From Chitinophagaceae bacterium (GTDB lineage: Bacteria; Bacteroidota; Bacteroidia; Chitinophagales; Chitinophagaceae): a stretch of 64,000 nt of DNA. Both the position numbers and the translations under genes were made by a program. The stretch spans positions 1-64,000 of the forward strand of contig JAOAGO010000013.1 in NCBI GenBank assembly GCA_026415715.1. Direction: 5' to 3'. Each line of letters begins with the position of its first letter. Position 1 is the stretch's first letter. This document shows, piece by piece, positions 9,960 through 18,904 of this stretch. A model generated the notes under the pieces. That model did no database searches. It saw only the letters and a program-made list of their open reading frames with translations, and had not been told where the DNA came from.

Positions 9960-10604
9960 ATGATAAGCGTAAAGTCGTTTACTTTTAGTCCGGTACAGGT
10001 AAATACTTATATTTTATTTAACAATAGCGGTGAATGTATCATTGTCGATCCCGGATGTTATTTTCAGGAAGAACGGGACGAATTAAAAACGGGCATAGAA
10101 AAGACAGGGCTTCGGCCTGTTTTGCTGCTGAATACTCATGGCCATCTGGATCATGTGTTCGGTAACCGTTTTGTGCATGATACCTGGGGCCTTTTGCCTC
10201 ATATTCACCCCAAAGAAAAGCCGGTGTACGATTATGCTCCGCAGGCCGCCATTTCCTGGAATCTTCCTTTTGACCATTGGGATGGGCCTGTGGTTTATCT
10301 GGAAGAAGGAAAAAATATCCGGCTGGGCGAGGATGAACTTCAGGTGTTTTTTGTGCCGGGCCATTCGCCGGGCAGTGTTGCTTTTTATTACGAGCCGGGC
10401 TCCTTTATTATTGGCGGCGATGTATTATTTAATGGCAGTATCGGCAGAACCGATTTGCCGGGAAGCGATTTTAAAACGCTGATGAACAGCATCCAGACTC
10501 ATTTTTTCACTTTACCCGACGAGACCAAAGTGTACAGCGGTCACGGGCCGGTAACTACCATCGGCTTTGAAAAAATGAACAATCCATTTGTGAAACTCTA
10601 TTAA
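9960..10604 (+). CDS. MBL-fold metallo-hydrolase (glyoxalase II-like)
   Basis: 214 residues, the usual size for the short glyoxalase II-like group (YcbL type). The metal ligands are intact: THGHLDH at residues 59-65, PGHSPG (His135), GGD (Asp154) and SGHGP (His195). No signal peptide, so cytoplasmic. Family members hydrolyse thioesters such as S-lactoylglutathione or other acyl-thiols; the substrate here is unknown. The gene is divergent from the PD40 gene and converges on the flippase gene with only 12 bases between the stop codons. Confidence 0.88.
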   Translation: MISVKSFTFSPVQVNTYILFNNSGECIIVDPGCYFQEERDELKTGIEKTGLRPVLLLNTHGHLDHVFGNRFVHDTWGLLPHIHPKEKPVYDYAPQAAISWNLPFDHWDGPVVYLEEGKNIRLGEDELQVFFVPGHSPGSVAFYYEPGSFIIGGDVLFNGSIGRTDLPGSDFKTLMNSIQTHFFTLPDETKVYSGHGPVTTIGFEKMNNPFVKLY

Positions 10605-10616
10605 ACAAGCTAAAAT

Positions 10617-12131
10617 TTAACGATTCGTTAAGGCTATGAGTTTTCCGATAAGGGGCAGTGATGCAAGTTCCTTTTTTTCTACCGATATCACCAGCCAGGT
10701 AAACAAAAACAGCAATATCAGTCCGAAAGCGTGATGCAGCCACTGCTGCGAAATCAGTTGTATAAAAGCCTGATGCAACCCGAACAGGATCAGACAAACC
10801 CCGATATAGGCTAAAATTTTTTTTCTTGGATACGGCACCGGATAATACTTCTGGCCCAGGCGGTAACTCATCACCATCATAAATGTATAACAACACAACG
10901 TGGCCAGTGCACAGGCCATGTATCCCCAAACCGGAATAAAAAGAAAGTTAATTAAAAGGGTAATGAATGCGCCACCCAGCGTTATCGCCGCGCCGGTCAG
11001 GTTTTGTTCTTTGATTTTATACCACACCGACAGATTATAATAGATGCCCAGAAAAATTTTTGCCGTCATCAGTATCGGCACTACCTTAAGCCCGGTATAA
11101 TACTCCGGATGTTTTGTTCCCATAAAATATTTCCAGATGCCGAGAAAAAGGGTGACCATCAGAAAGCAAAAACAGCAGGCAATCACGAAAAATTTCATCA
11201 CACGGGCATAAACCCGTTGCGGATTTTCAGACACGGCCTGCCTGAAAAAGAAAGGCTCGGCCCCCAGGCGAAAGGCCTGTATGAACAATACAATAATCAC
11301 AGCCAGCTTGTAATTGGCCGAATAAATGCCCGACTGGGAAAATGCCTGTTCCGAACTGCCGGGATATAATTTCAGAATCATGAACCGGTCAATCGTTTCA
11401 TTAATCATTCCCCCGAAACCGACGATCGTAAGGGGCCAGCTGTACCGAAAAAGCCGCTTCCAGAATGAGAAATTGAGCCGCAGGGTAAAGCCTGTCCATT
11501 CATTAAACAAAAGCAATAATGTGACGGCGCTGGCTATCAGATTGGCAAGAATGACATATCCCGGCCCGATGGCAGGATAATAGAGAATAGCCCACAAATT
11601 ATTTTGCCGGCTCTCGTAGGCGTTCTTGCAAATTACCAGAAAGAAAACCACAAGGCCGATGTTTATTGCTATGCTTGCAATTTTGATAAAGGCATATTTT
11701 CTTGGCCGCCCGGCAAACCGCAGTTTTGAAAAAGGCATAACGGCCATCGTATCCAGGGCAACAATCCAGATAACCCATCGGATATACTCCGGATGTTCCG
11801 GCAATTCCAGAAATAACGCAATGTGTTCGCTGAACAACAACAATACTGCCGTAAATAAGGCAGTAGAGAATAAAAGAGAAGTAGAGCAGGTGCTATACAC
11901 TTTATTTTCAGGCTCCAGCGAAGCAAAACGAAAATAACTGGTTTCAAAACCGTAAGTATAAATAATGTTCAGAAAGGCGGCCAGCGTAAATAAAGTTGAA
12001 ATTTTTCCGTATTCTGCCGTGGCAAAAACAGTTGTCAGCAGGGGCGTGAGCAGATAATTTAAAAACCGACCTGCAATACTGCTCAACCCATACCAGAATG
12101 TTTGACCCGCCAGTTTTCGGATACCAGCCAA
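10617..12131 (-). CDS. Polysaccharide flippase-like membrane protein (Wzx/MATE superfamily)
   Basis: 504 residues with about 12-14 hydrophobic segments throughout and the characteristic start LAGQTFWYGLSSIAGRFLNYLLTP (paraphrased: a Gln-Thr-Phe followed by a TM segment and a Leu-Thr-Pro turn). This matches lipopolysaccharide/O-antigen flippases that move undecaprenyl-linked oligosaccharides across the inner membrane. No glycosyltransferase cluster surrounds it, so it is an orphan flippase; in Bacteroidota such single-copy genes are common and may serve peptidoglycan precursors or glycoprotein glycans. An exact -7 box on the minus strand lies 40 bases upstream of the ATG. Confidence 0.83.
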   Translation of the reverse strand: MAGIRKLAGQTFWYGLSSIAGRFLNYLLTPLLTTVFATAEYGKISTLFTLAAFLNIIYTYGFETSYFRFASLEPENKVYSTCSTSLLFSTALFTAVLLLFSEHIALFLELPEHPEYIRWVIWIVALDTMAVMPFSKLRFAGRPRKYAFIKIASIAINIGLVVFFLVICKNAYESRQNNLWAILYYPAIGPGYVILANLIASAVTLLLLFNEWTGFTLRLNFSFWKRLFRYSWPLTIVGFGGMINETIDRFMILKLYPGSSEQAFSQSGIYSANYKLAVIIVLFIQAFRLGAEPFFFRQAVSENPQRVYARVMKFFVIACCFCFLMVTLFLGIWKYFMGTKHPEYYTGLKVVPILMTAKIFLGIYYNLSVWYKIKEQNLTGAAITLGGAFITLLINFLFIPVWGYMACALATLCCYTFMMVMSYRLGQKYYPVPYPRKKILAYIGVCLILFGLHQAFIQLISQQWLHHAFGLILLFLFTWLVISVEKKELASLPLIGKLIALTNR

Positions 12132-12170
12132 TCTGTTGAATTAGTGGGTTAATAACGGAATTCGCAAAAG

Positions 12171-12178
12171 CAAAAGTA
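12171..12178 (-). promoter_or_regulatory. Putative Bacteroidota -7 box for the flippase gene
   Basis: Read on the minus strand this is TACTTTTG, an exact match to the Bacteroidota primary-sigma -7 consensus TAnnTTTG, 40 bases upstream of the flippase ATG. No exact TTTG -33 element is visible at the expected spacing, only an A-run on the plus strand, so confidence is moderate. Confidence 0.4.
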
Positions 12179-12331
12179 GTCACTCAACGGCCAAAAAACG
12201 AATTTTATCCATCCGTTAACAGCTTTTCGCCGGGGATTTGAATGACCTTTACATATTGCTTTAAATTTACGGTTTAAATTCCGGCATTTTGCCGGAGGGC
12301 ATATTTGTGTCATTTTAAAAAAATCAGGATT

Positions 12332-12976
12332 ATGTATCTTAATTTATTTATCGCTTTCTTCTTTGTTACTTACGCTTTATTGGGTTACGGTCAGTCTTAC
12401 GAATCTTCTATTCAGTATGATAAGAAAAAACAGGCGGCGCTGGCTATCGAATATCCGTTTCAGCCGCAGGCGGTGGAAAATGCTTTTATTGAAAAAATGG
12501 CTCGTTTAGGCTATAAAGCCAAAGAAGAAAAGGGTTTGCTGAACAGAGATAAAGGTTTTCTTCTTTTTAAAAATGCTTATATAGCTGACATCAGCAACGA
12601 ACGTACCGATTTTTATATTAAAGTGGAAAGGAAAAGCCGAAAAGAAAAAGATGAATCCGTATTATATATGATTATGCTGCGGGGCGATCAGAATGTGTTG
12701 AACAGTTCTGATATTCTTTCCATTAACAATGCAAAAACTTTTCTCAATAACCTTCTTCCCGACGTAGAAGCCGCCAATCTGGAACTGGAAATTAAAGCGG
12801 CGGAAGAAAGACTGGCCAAAACGGAAAAGAAACTGCGTGATCTCAGGGAAGAACAGGCTTCACTCGAAAAAAAGCTGCAGCAAAACCGCACTGATCAGGA
12901 AAATACGCAAAAAGAAATAGAAACACAGAAACAGGCGCTGTCTGTACTACAAGGAAAGCGAAAAAGCAAAAACTAA
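12332..12976 (+). CDS. Secreted coiled-coil protein of unknown function
   Basis: 214 residues from the ATG at 12332; the frame also allows TTG at 12305, but the ATG begins a good signal peptide (MYLNLFIAFFFVTYALLGYGQ). The middle (about residues 20-150) is a compact alpha/beta part with no motif I recognise (QAALAIEYPFQPQAVENAF, YIADISNERTDFYIKVE). Residues about 150-210 form a continuous coiled coil rich in Glu, Lys and Gln (AEERLAKTEKKLRDLREEQ). Probably periplasmic. The 5' untranslated region holds a perfect 6-bp hairpin at 12281-12295 without a T-tract. It converges on the peroxidase gene with one base between the stop codons. Confidence 0.65.
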   Translation: MYLNLFIAFFFVTYALLGYGQSYESSIQYDKKKQAALAIEYPFQPQAVENAFIEKMARLGYKAKEEKGLLNRDKGFLLFKNAYIADISNERTDFYIKVERKSRKEKDESVLYMIMLRGDQNVLNSSDILSINNAKTFLNNLLPDVEAANLELEIKAAEERLAKTEKKLRDLREEQASLEKKLQQNRTDQENTQKEIETQKQALSVLQGKRKSKN

Positions 12977-12977
12977 T

Positions 12978-14021
12978 CTACAGGGGTTTGGCCAAAGCGG
13001 GATTTAAGATAAAAGAAGAATCAGTAAGGGTGCGTAAAAAACGAAACAGGTCAAGCGCCTGAGAATTGGTTAACGAAATGCCGTTACGCAGCAAGGGGTC
13101 CAGTGTGGGACTTTGCTGAATGCCGAAACGGTAGTGATCGATGCATTGCATCAGCGTGTTGAAACGTCCGTCGTGCATATAGTTTGAAGATATAAAACTG
13201 TTGCGCAGCGTGGGTACTTTAAATTTCAGCGAATCTTCTTTTTTCCCCGTGATCCGCATTCTGCCGTAATCCATCAAAGCCGTATCTACGGGCAGCCCGA
13301 TATTCCGGAAACTGAAATCGGTAAATAAAGGTTCGGGATGACAGGCAGAACAATGTGTTTTATAAATCTGATATCCGTTTTGCTCCGAAGCGGTGAATTG
13401 ATCCAACCCTTTTTTTACCCGGTCGTATTTTGAATTGGCAGAAACCAGCGACAGGGTGAACTGACTTAATGCTTTCAGTACCTGTTCGGGCCGGATAAAC
13501 GGTGAACCGAACACTTTTTTAAACTGTTGTCTGTACCATTCATCTTTTTCTAATTTGGCAATGACAGACGAAAAGGTTTCGCCCATTTCCAGCCGGCCGT
13601 TAATCGGCTGGGCAATTGCATGTTCGGGCGTAGTAAATTCGCCATCCCAATGAAACTTATCTGCCCAGGCCAGATTAAATAAAACGGGGGCATTTCGCAA
13701 GGTATGGGAATCAAATACGCCATGGCTTCTGTCGTGTTCAAATGTTCCGAATGCCGCAATCTGCTGATGACATGATCCGCACGATACGGTGCCGTCAATG
13801 GAAAGTCTTCCGTCGTAAAACAGTCGTCGGCCCAGCTCAAATCCTTCCCGGGTGAGCGGGTTGTCCTGAAATCTGTATCTGGGTGGTGGAAATCCCTCCG
13901 GAACAGACTGAGCCAATGGCTCCAGCCCTTTGGTTTTCTGCTCTCTTCGGCACGAAAGGGTTATGATAACCAACAGAAAAACTATACCCGCAGAAAGAAA
14001 TAAGATCCTGAATTTTCTCAA
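12978..14021 (-). CDS. Di-haem cytochrome-c peroxidase / MauG-family lipoprotein
   Basis: 347 residues. The N-terminus is a lipoprotein signal (hydrophobic stretch then IITLSC, lipid-attachment Cys24). Two haem-binding motifs are present, CGSCH at 81-85 and CSACH at 224-228, with the spacing of bacterial di-haem peroxidases. The usual family sequence around the first haem (GRRLFYDGRLSIDGTVSC) is conserved, as is a late Met-containing MHDGRFNTL segment. The family reduces hydrogen peroxide using electrons from small cytochromes, or acts as MauG-like oxidase. Lipid anchoring suggests it acts on the periplasmic face of a membrane. It is divergent from rsmI across a 316-base gap. Confidence 0.88.
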   Translation of the reverse strand: MRKFRILFLSAGIVFLLVIITLSCRREQKTKGLEPLAQSVPEGFPPPRYRFQDNPLTREGFELGRRLFYDGRLSIDGTVSCGSCHQQIAAFGTFEHDRSHGVFDSHTLRNAPVLFNLAWADKFHWDGEFTTPEHAIAQPINGRLEMGETFSSVIAKLEKDEWYRQQFKKVFGSPFIRPEQVLKALSQFTLSLVSANSKYDRVKKGLDQFTASEQNGYQIYKTHCSACHPEPLFTDFSFRNIGLPVDTALMDYGRMRITGKKEDSLKFKVPTLRNSFISSNYMHDGRFNTLMQCIDHYRFGIQQSPTLDPLLRNGISLTNSQALDLFRFLRTLTDSSFILNPALAKPL

Positions 14022-14337
14022 GATTTTTTTTTGCTAATTTAAGAATTTATTGTCGGGTAGGCGATGAATGTAGAGGATAACCGGTTGTTAAGGATTTGTC
14101 AAATCATAATGTTTTTCAATCAAAAGAAATTGAAAAGAAATGCATGAAATTTAAGCCAAAAATAAAATTGCTTTAAACGGCTTTTTTACTATAATCCGGA
14201 TTTCATCCTGAGAAAAACATTGAAAGAATTCAGCAAATCACATGCGGTGATAAAATCAGTAGCTATGAATCGCCGGCATCAATTTTCTATCCTATAACTT
14301 CGTTGACATTATTTACATCAAATTCATTTCTGCGTCT
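14022..14337. other. Divergent intergenic region without a recognisable gene
   Basis: 316 AT-rich bases between the peroxidase start (leftward) and rsmI (rightward). No ORF above about 25 codons with protein-like composition, no tRNA, no terminator. A TAACTTCG sequence at about 14296 is one mismatch from the TAnnTTTG -7 box and lies 42 bases before rsmI, so it may be that gene's promoter. Confidence 0.5.
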
Positions 14338-15006
14338 ATGCTGTACATCGTGCCCACACCAATCGGAAATTTGAAAGATATTACCCTACGGGCGCTGGAT
14401 ATAATTCGTTCGGCAGATTTAATCCTTGCCGAAGATACCCGCACCGCTTCCGTGTTGCTGAACCATTATGAAATCCGGACACCCATGACTCCCTATCATC
14501 AGCATAACGAACACCGCATTACACCTCATATCGTTGCACAGCTCAAAGAAGGAAAATCTATGGCATTGATCAGCGATGCCGGTACGCCGGGGATTTCCGA
14601 TCCGGCTTATTTACTTGTTCGTCGTTGTATTGAGGAAGGAATTCAGGTAGAAACCCTGCCGGGTGCAACTGCTTTTGTACCGGCCCTCATCAATAGCGGA
14701 TTGCCCACTCATCGCTTTTGTTTTGAAGGGTTTTTGCCGGTTAAAAAAGGGCGTCAATCCCTGCTGAAAAAATTAGCCGAAGAAGAAAGGACAATGATTT
14801 TTTATGAATCACCACACCGGCTTTTAAGAACATTACAGGATTTCATAGCCTGTTTCGGTGAAAGCAGACTATGTTGCATAAGTCGAGAACTTTCAAAAAT
14901 GCACGAAGAAAATTTCAGAGGCTCCTTAAAAGAAGCATTTACCTATTTTAATTCCAAAACCATTAAGGGCGAAATTGTTGTAGTTGTTAAAGGAAAACAA
15001 GAGTAA
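14338..15006 (+). CDS. rsmI: 16S rRNA (cytidine-1402-2'-O)-methyltransferase
   Basis: 222 residues, tetrapyrrole-methylase fold. The diagnostic start MLYIVPTPIGNLKDITLRAL, the AEDTRT motif (about 31-36), ISDAGTPGISDP (about 78-89) and the PGAT loop are all present. The protein uses S-adenosylmethionine to methylate the 2'-OH of C1402 in the decoding centre of 16S rRNA. It is shorter than the roughly 285-residue E. coli enzyme because the small C-terminal domain is missing, which is common in Bacteroidota. It stands alone, facing the same way as the M1 peptidase 142 bases downstream. Confidence 0.95.
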   Translation: MLYIVPTPIGNLKDITLRALDIIRSADLILAEDTRTASVLLNHYEIRTPMTPYHQHNEHRITPHIVAQLKEGKSMALISDAGTPGISDPAYLLVRRCIEEGIQVETLPGATAFVPALINSGLPTHRFCFEGFLPVKKGRQSLLKKLAEEERTMIFYESPHRLLRTLQDFIACFGESRLCCISRELSKMHEENFRGSLKEAFTYFNSKTIKGEIVVVVKGKQE

Positions 15007-15148
15007 GAGAGTCTGTTTTTCTGATTTGGATTTTAAGAAAACTCAAACATTTAAAATTGGGAGATTCAGCTCACCTATTTATTTTTAACGCCGTTTCATT
15101 TTCATTCGCTATGAAATGAAGAGCTTTGATTTGTTAAAACATAGGTTT

Positions 15149-16984
15149 ATGAAGTTTTGTTCCCTGTTTGTTTTTGTATTGTTGCCTATTTGGAGTTTAT
15201 CTCAATGCGATCAATGGCAGCAACGGGTAAAATATATCATGCATATCGACATGAATGTGGAAACGAACCGTTTTACCGGGAAGCAAAAACTGGAATATTG
15301 GAATAATTCGCCCGATACGTTAACCCGTTTATATTATCATTTATATTTTAATGCTTTTCAGCCCGGCAGTATGATGGATGAACGAAGCCGCAGGCAAGGT
15401 ACGTTATCCGCACCGGGCGGCCGGCCCGACTGGGACGGCAGGGTTCGCGACAGAATTTTGTATCTCAAACCGGATGAAATCGGTTATCAGAAAATACTCA
15501 GCCTGCGAATGAACGGAAAGCCGCAAACCTTCAAGGTAAATGAAACCATCCTGGAAGTGATACCGGACAAACCGATTCCGCCGCGCACAAAAGTGACGCT
15601 GGACATGGATTTTGAAGCCCAGGTTCCGTTACAAATCCGCCGCAGCGGCCGTGATAATCCTACCTCCAAGGTAAGATATACCATGACACAGTGGTATCCT
15701 AAGATTTGCGCTTACGACCGTCAGGGCTGGCATGCAACACCTTATGTAGGCCGTGAGTTTTACGGCGTGTGGGGTGATTACGAAGTAAGCATTACCATAG
15801 ACAAAAATTATATCCTCGGGGGAACCGGATACTTACAAAACGCCAATCAAATTGGTTACGGATATGAAATGCCGGGTACCCGGGTGGTCAGGCCATCGGG
15901 AAACAAACTTACCTGGAAATTTCTGGCGCCTAACGTACATGATTTTGCATGGGCCGCCGATCCCGGCTACATTCATAAAACCCGAAAGGTAAACGACAGC
16001 CTTTGGCTTCACCTGCTGTATAAGCCAACAAATCATACGGCAGAAGAGTGGGAATCTATTTTGGATAACGCGGTGAAGGCCTTACCTTTTATAGAAAAAC
16101 ATTTCGGCCCGTATCCCTACAAACAATACTCTTTTATTCATGGCGGTGATGGCGGTATGGAATATCCCATGGCCACTATGCTTATAGGGCCCGGCGCCTG
16201 GCTGCATGAATGGATGCACTCATGGTATTATGGCATACTGGCAAACAATGAAGGACTATACCCCTGGATGGATGAAGGATTTACAACCTATGCCGAAGAC
16301 AGAGTAATGGCCTTTCTGGAAGACAAAAAAGGATTTCCTTTTGAAGATACATACCGCAGTTATTTTTCATTGGCCCGCAGCGGCCGCGAAGAACCGTTAT
16401 CCACCCATGCCGATCATTATAATCTGAACTGGGCTTACGGCGCCGCAGTTTATGCCAAGGGCGCCGTATTCCTGGAACAGTTAGGATACATTACAGGCGC
16501 CTCGGTTCGGGACAAAATTTTGCTGGAATATTATCGCCGGTGCAAATTTAAACATCCCGACCCCGATGATTTTATCCGAATAGCAGAAAAAGTCAGTCAA
16601 ATCAAACTTGACTGGTATAAGCAATACTGGATTTATTCTACCAAAACAATTGATTATGCAATTGACAGCCTGTGGGAAGACAGAGGGTCAACAAAAATCA
16701 GACTTCGCAAAATCGGACAAATGCCCATGCCGGTTGATGTTTATCTAACCTTTAAGGACGGAAAAAAAGAAATGCATTACGTACCCATGAATCTGATGTA
16801 TGGCGAAAAACCTCAGGAAGATACCGTGCCCGGAAAAGTGTATGAGCCCTGGAAGTGGACACACTCAACGTATGTAATAGAAACAGGAAGACGCCTTACC
16901 GAACTGGTAACGGCAGAAATTGATCCCTCACTGCGGATGGCCGATATTGACCGAAAAAACAACCGTATAGAATTAAAGTGGTAA
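15149..16984 (+). CDS. Secreted M1 family metallopeptidase
   Basis: 611 residues from the ATG at 15149, which begins a clear signal peptide (MKFCSLFVFVLLPIWSLSQ); an in-frame ATG at 15116 would add 11 residues ahead of it. The zinc site is intact: HEWMH at residues 353-357 with the third ligand Glu 19 residues later in MDEG, matching HExxH-18x-E. The exopeptidase loop reads GGMEYP instead of the usual GAMEN. The N-terminal part is the beta-sandwich of M1 enzymes with several Trp/Tyr. It lacks the large C-terminal helical domain of classical aminopeptidase N. Probably periplasmic or surface-located and active on peptides for nutrition. A second, different M1 enzyme lies at 29685-31277. Confidence 0.88.
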   Translation: MKFCSLFVFVLLPIWSLSQCDQWQQRVKYIMHIDMNVETNRFTGKQKLEYWNNSPDTLTRLYYHLYFNAFQPGSMMDERSRRQGTLSAPGGRPDWDGRVRDRILYLKPDEIGYQKILSLRMNGKPQTFKVNETILEVIPDKPIPPRTKVTLDMDFEAQVPLQIRRSGRDNPTSKVRYTMTQWYPKICAYDRQGWHATPYVGREFYGVWGDYEVSITIDKNYILGGTGYLQNANQIGYGYEMPGTRVVRPSGNKLTWKFLAPNVHDFAWAADPGYIHKTRKVNDSLWLHLLYKPTNHTAEEWESILDNAVKALPFIEKHFGPYPYKQYSFIHGGDGGMEYPMATMLIGPGAWLHEWMHSWYYGILANNEGLYPWMDEGFTTYAEDRVMAFLEDKKGFPFEDTYRSYFSLARSGREEPLSTHADHYNLNWAYGAAVYAKGAVFLEQLGYITGASVRDKILLEYYRRCKFKHPDPDDFIRIAEKVSQIKLDWYKQYWIYSTKTIDYAIDSLWEDRGSTKIRLRKIGQMPMPVDVYLTFKDGKKEMHYVPMNLMYGEKPQEDTVPGKVYEPWKWTHSTYVIETGRRLTELVTAEIDPSLRMADIDRKNNRIELKW

Positions 16985-17030
16985 GAATACAATAAACTGC
17001 TTTGCGTTAGTAAATCAGTTTTTCAGTCTG

Positions 17031-17702
17031 TTACCTGACATGCGATGCAGCGTACACGTAAACAAGTTGCTTTTCGTCAAAATAAGGTTCCCGGTACATT
17101 TCATTCAAAAACAAGATTTCAGTTACCTCTTTTACGGCGGAAAGTTCTGCCGTTAAATCACCCCCTTTGAGCGCAATGAGACCCGGGAAAATTTTATTGT
17201 CAATTTTTTCTTTTCTTAAGATTAATCGGCTTATATTCCATAAATCCCGTAACGGACCTACGGCTCTGGCCGTAACAAAATCAAAACTTTTATGCTGAAT
17301 TTTTTCGGCCCGAATCGCTTTGGCAGAAACATTTTCTAACCCCAGTTCCCTTACGATTTCCTGCACCACAAAAATTTTCTTTTTTATACTGTCTGCCAGA
17401 TAAAACTGAATGCCCGGAAAATAAATAGCCAGCGGAATACCCGGAAAACCACCGCCGGTTCCGATATCTGCTATAGAGAGTTTTGGGAAGGAACCCGAAA
17501 GAGGATTATCCCTGAATCGTTGTTCCAGAAATTTTGCTATACTCAATGAATGCAACACATGCCTTTCATAAAAGTGTTCAATGTCTTTTCTGGAAATCAC
17601 ATTTATTTTTTCATTCCACTCCCGATAAAGGGGATACAACTGTTTATATTGCAATTTCTGTGTTTCCGTGAGGTTTGGAAAATACCGCAAAATACAATCC
17701 AT
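17031..17702 (-). CDS. rsmG: 16S rRNA (guanine-527-N7)-methyltransferase
   Basis: 223 residues. Contains the RsmG/GidB hallmarks: YREWNEKINVISRKD near residues 26-40, the HVLHSL motif, the SAM-binding loop ADIGTGGGFPGIPLAI near 78-93 and the TARAVGPL motif near 147. It methylates G527 of 16S rRNA with S-adenosylmethionine; loss gives low-level streptomycin resistance in other bacteria. It is the second gene of a leftward pair with the glycosyltransferase gene (18 bases apart) and converges on the M1 peptidase gene. Confidence 0.95.
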   Translation of the reverse strand: MDCILRYFPNLTETQKLQYKQLYPLYREWNEKINVISRKDIEHFYERHVLHSLSIAKFLEQRFRDNPLSGSFPKLSIADIGTGGGFPGIPLAIYFPGIQFYLADSIKKKIFVVQEIVRELGLENVSAKAIRAEKIQHKSFDFVTARAVGPLRDLWNISRLILRKEKIDNKIFPGLIALKGGDLTAELSAVKEVTEILFLNEMYREPYFDEKQLVYVYAASHVR

Positions 17703-17720
17703 GACAGGCTTTTTAAAGTA

Positions 17721-18836
17721 TTACCATTTAGCGGCCGGCTTTCTGAATAAGGAAAATGAAAAAATCGTGTAATAGAAAAACAAGGCAATATCAAAAAACA
17801 AAATCCAGGGCTTCAGATCTTTTTCGTCTAATTTATGCATACAACGTGAAAATATGACCCACTGAGTGATAGTTCGGATCAAAAATACCGCAATTGCTAT
17901 TTTCCAGTTGTACCACACGGCGCATAAAACAAGTAGCGGATAAAACAAAAAATGAGAAAGGGCATAAAGTCCCAGAAGAAATTTATGTTTCGGTTTATAA
18001 TATTTTGCCGTGGTATAATGTCTGCGTTTCTGCCTGAACCATTCTTTCCATGAAGATTTGGGCACAGACCGTGTGATGGCTTCCGGGTCAATTACAACTG
18101 CCGTATTGTGCCGGTGAGCGGCCAGATTTACAAAAAGGTCATCATCTCCGCCGGGAATTTGCCGGATGGAAGAAAATCCTTTATGCCTGAAAAAAAGCTG
18201 TTTTCGGTAAGAGAGATTTCTTCCAACTCCCATATAGGGAATTCCGGCTAAAGCATACGATAAATATTGTATAGCCGTATGAAAGGTTTCGAAGCGGATG
18301 AAGCGGTTCAGCATCCCCTTTTTTTTGTGATAAGCGCCATAGCCCAGAACAATTTCAGTTTGGTCTTCGTACGCATACTGCATTTTTTCAATCCAGTGTT
18401 CGCTTGCGGGTACACAGTCGGCATCGGTGAAAAGTAATATTTCGTGGCGTGCTTCCCGAACTCCTACCGACAAGGGATATTTTTTTCCGGGTATATGCAG
18501 GGCTTCCTGCTTTATTTCGACAGAGCGGAGAAAACGAAATGTTTTTTTCAGTTGCTCCAGTACGTAACGGGTGTCGTCAGTTGATTGATCGTCCACCACA
18601 ATCACTTCAAATGTGCTGGGGTAATGTTGAACCAAAACGCCGGGAAGGTTTCGGGCTAAATTTTCATCTTCATTTCTTGCACAGATGATTACCGAAACAG
18701 GATGTTGCTGCGATTTGAGTTTCTTTTTCGGAGTATAAAAGGCTAATCGTGCAAAAAAATAGAAATAGTAAAATAATTGTATGATAAATACCCCTCCAAG
18801 GACAAAGAGAAGTAAATTGTATAAATTCAGATTCAT
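17721..18836 (-). CDS. Membrane-anchored family 2 glycosyltransferase
   Basis: 371 residues from the ATG at 18836. The frame opens at 18863, but an upstream TATCTTCG box ends just 6-7 bases before this inner ATG, and the inner start places the first membrane segment (LYNLLLFVLGGVFIIQLFYY) at the very N-terminus. The GT-A domain carries VSVIICARNEDENL, the VVDDQSTDDT motif and FTDADC (DxD metal site); a GGDDD-like acidic motif lies near residue 235 and a QKRRHYTTAKYY region follows, as in processive or polyprenyl-linked GT2 enzymes. Two or three C-terminal hydrophobic segments anchor it in the inner membrane. The product is not deducible. Co-directional with rsmG and divergent from tgt over 68 bases. 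Confidence 0.85.
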   Translation of the reverse strand: MNLNLYNLLLFVLGGVFIIQLFYYFYFFARLAFYTPKKKLKSQQHPVSVIICARNEDENLARNLPGVLVQHYPSTFEVIVVDDQSTDDTRYVLEQLKKTFRFLRSVEIKQEALHIPGKKYPLSVGVREARHEILLFTDADCVPASEHWIEKMQYAYEDQTEIVLGYGAYHKKKGMLNRFIRFETFHTAIQYLSYALAGIPYMGVGRNLSYRKQLFFRHKGFSSIRQIPGGDDDLFVNLAAHRHNTAVVIDPEAITRSVPKSSWKEWFRQKRRHYTTAKYYKPKHKFLLGLYALSHFLFYPLLVLCAVWYNWKIAIAVFLIRTITQWVIFSRCMHKLDEKDLKPWILFFDIALFFYYTIFSFSLFRKPAAKW

Positions 18837-18904
18837 CACCGGCGAAGATAGGGGAGTTTTCATTGGGAGTTTTTGCCGGCAAACAACTTATTTTGCACAC
18901 CGAT

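Noticed and set aside
12281-12295. Perfect 6-bp hairpin upstream of the secreted coiled-coil gene
   Set aside because: No T-tract, so not a terminator, and no aptamer-like context; short hairpins of this kind occur by chance.
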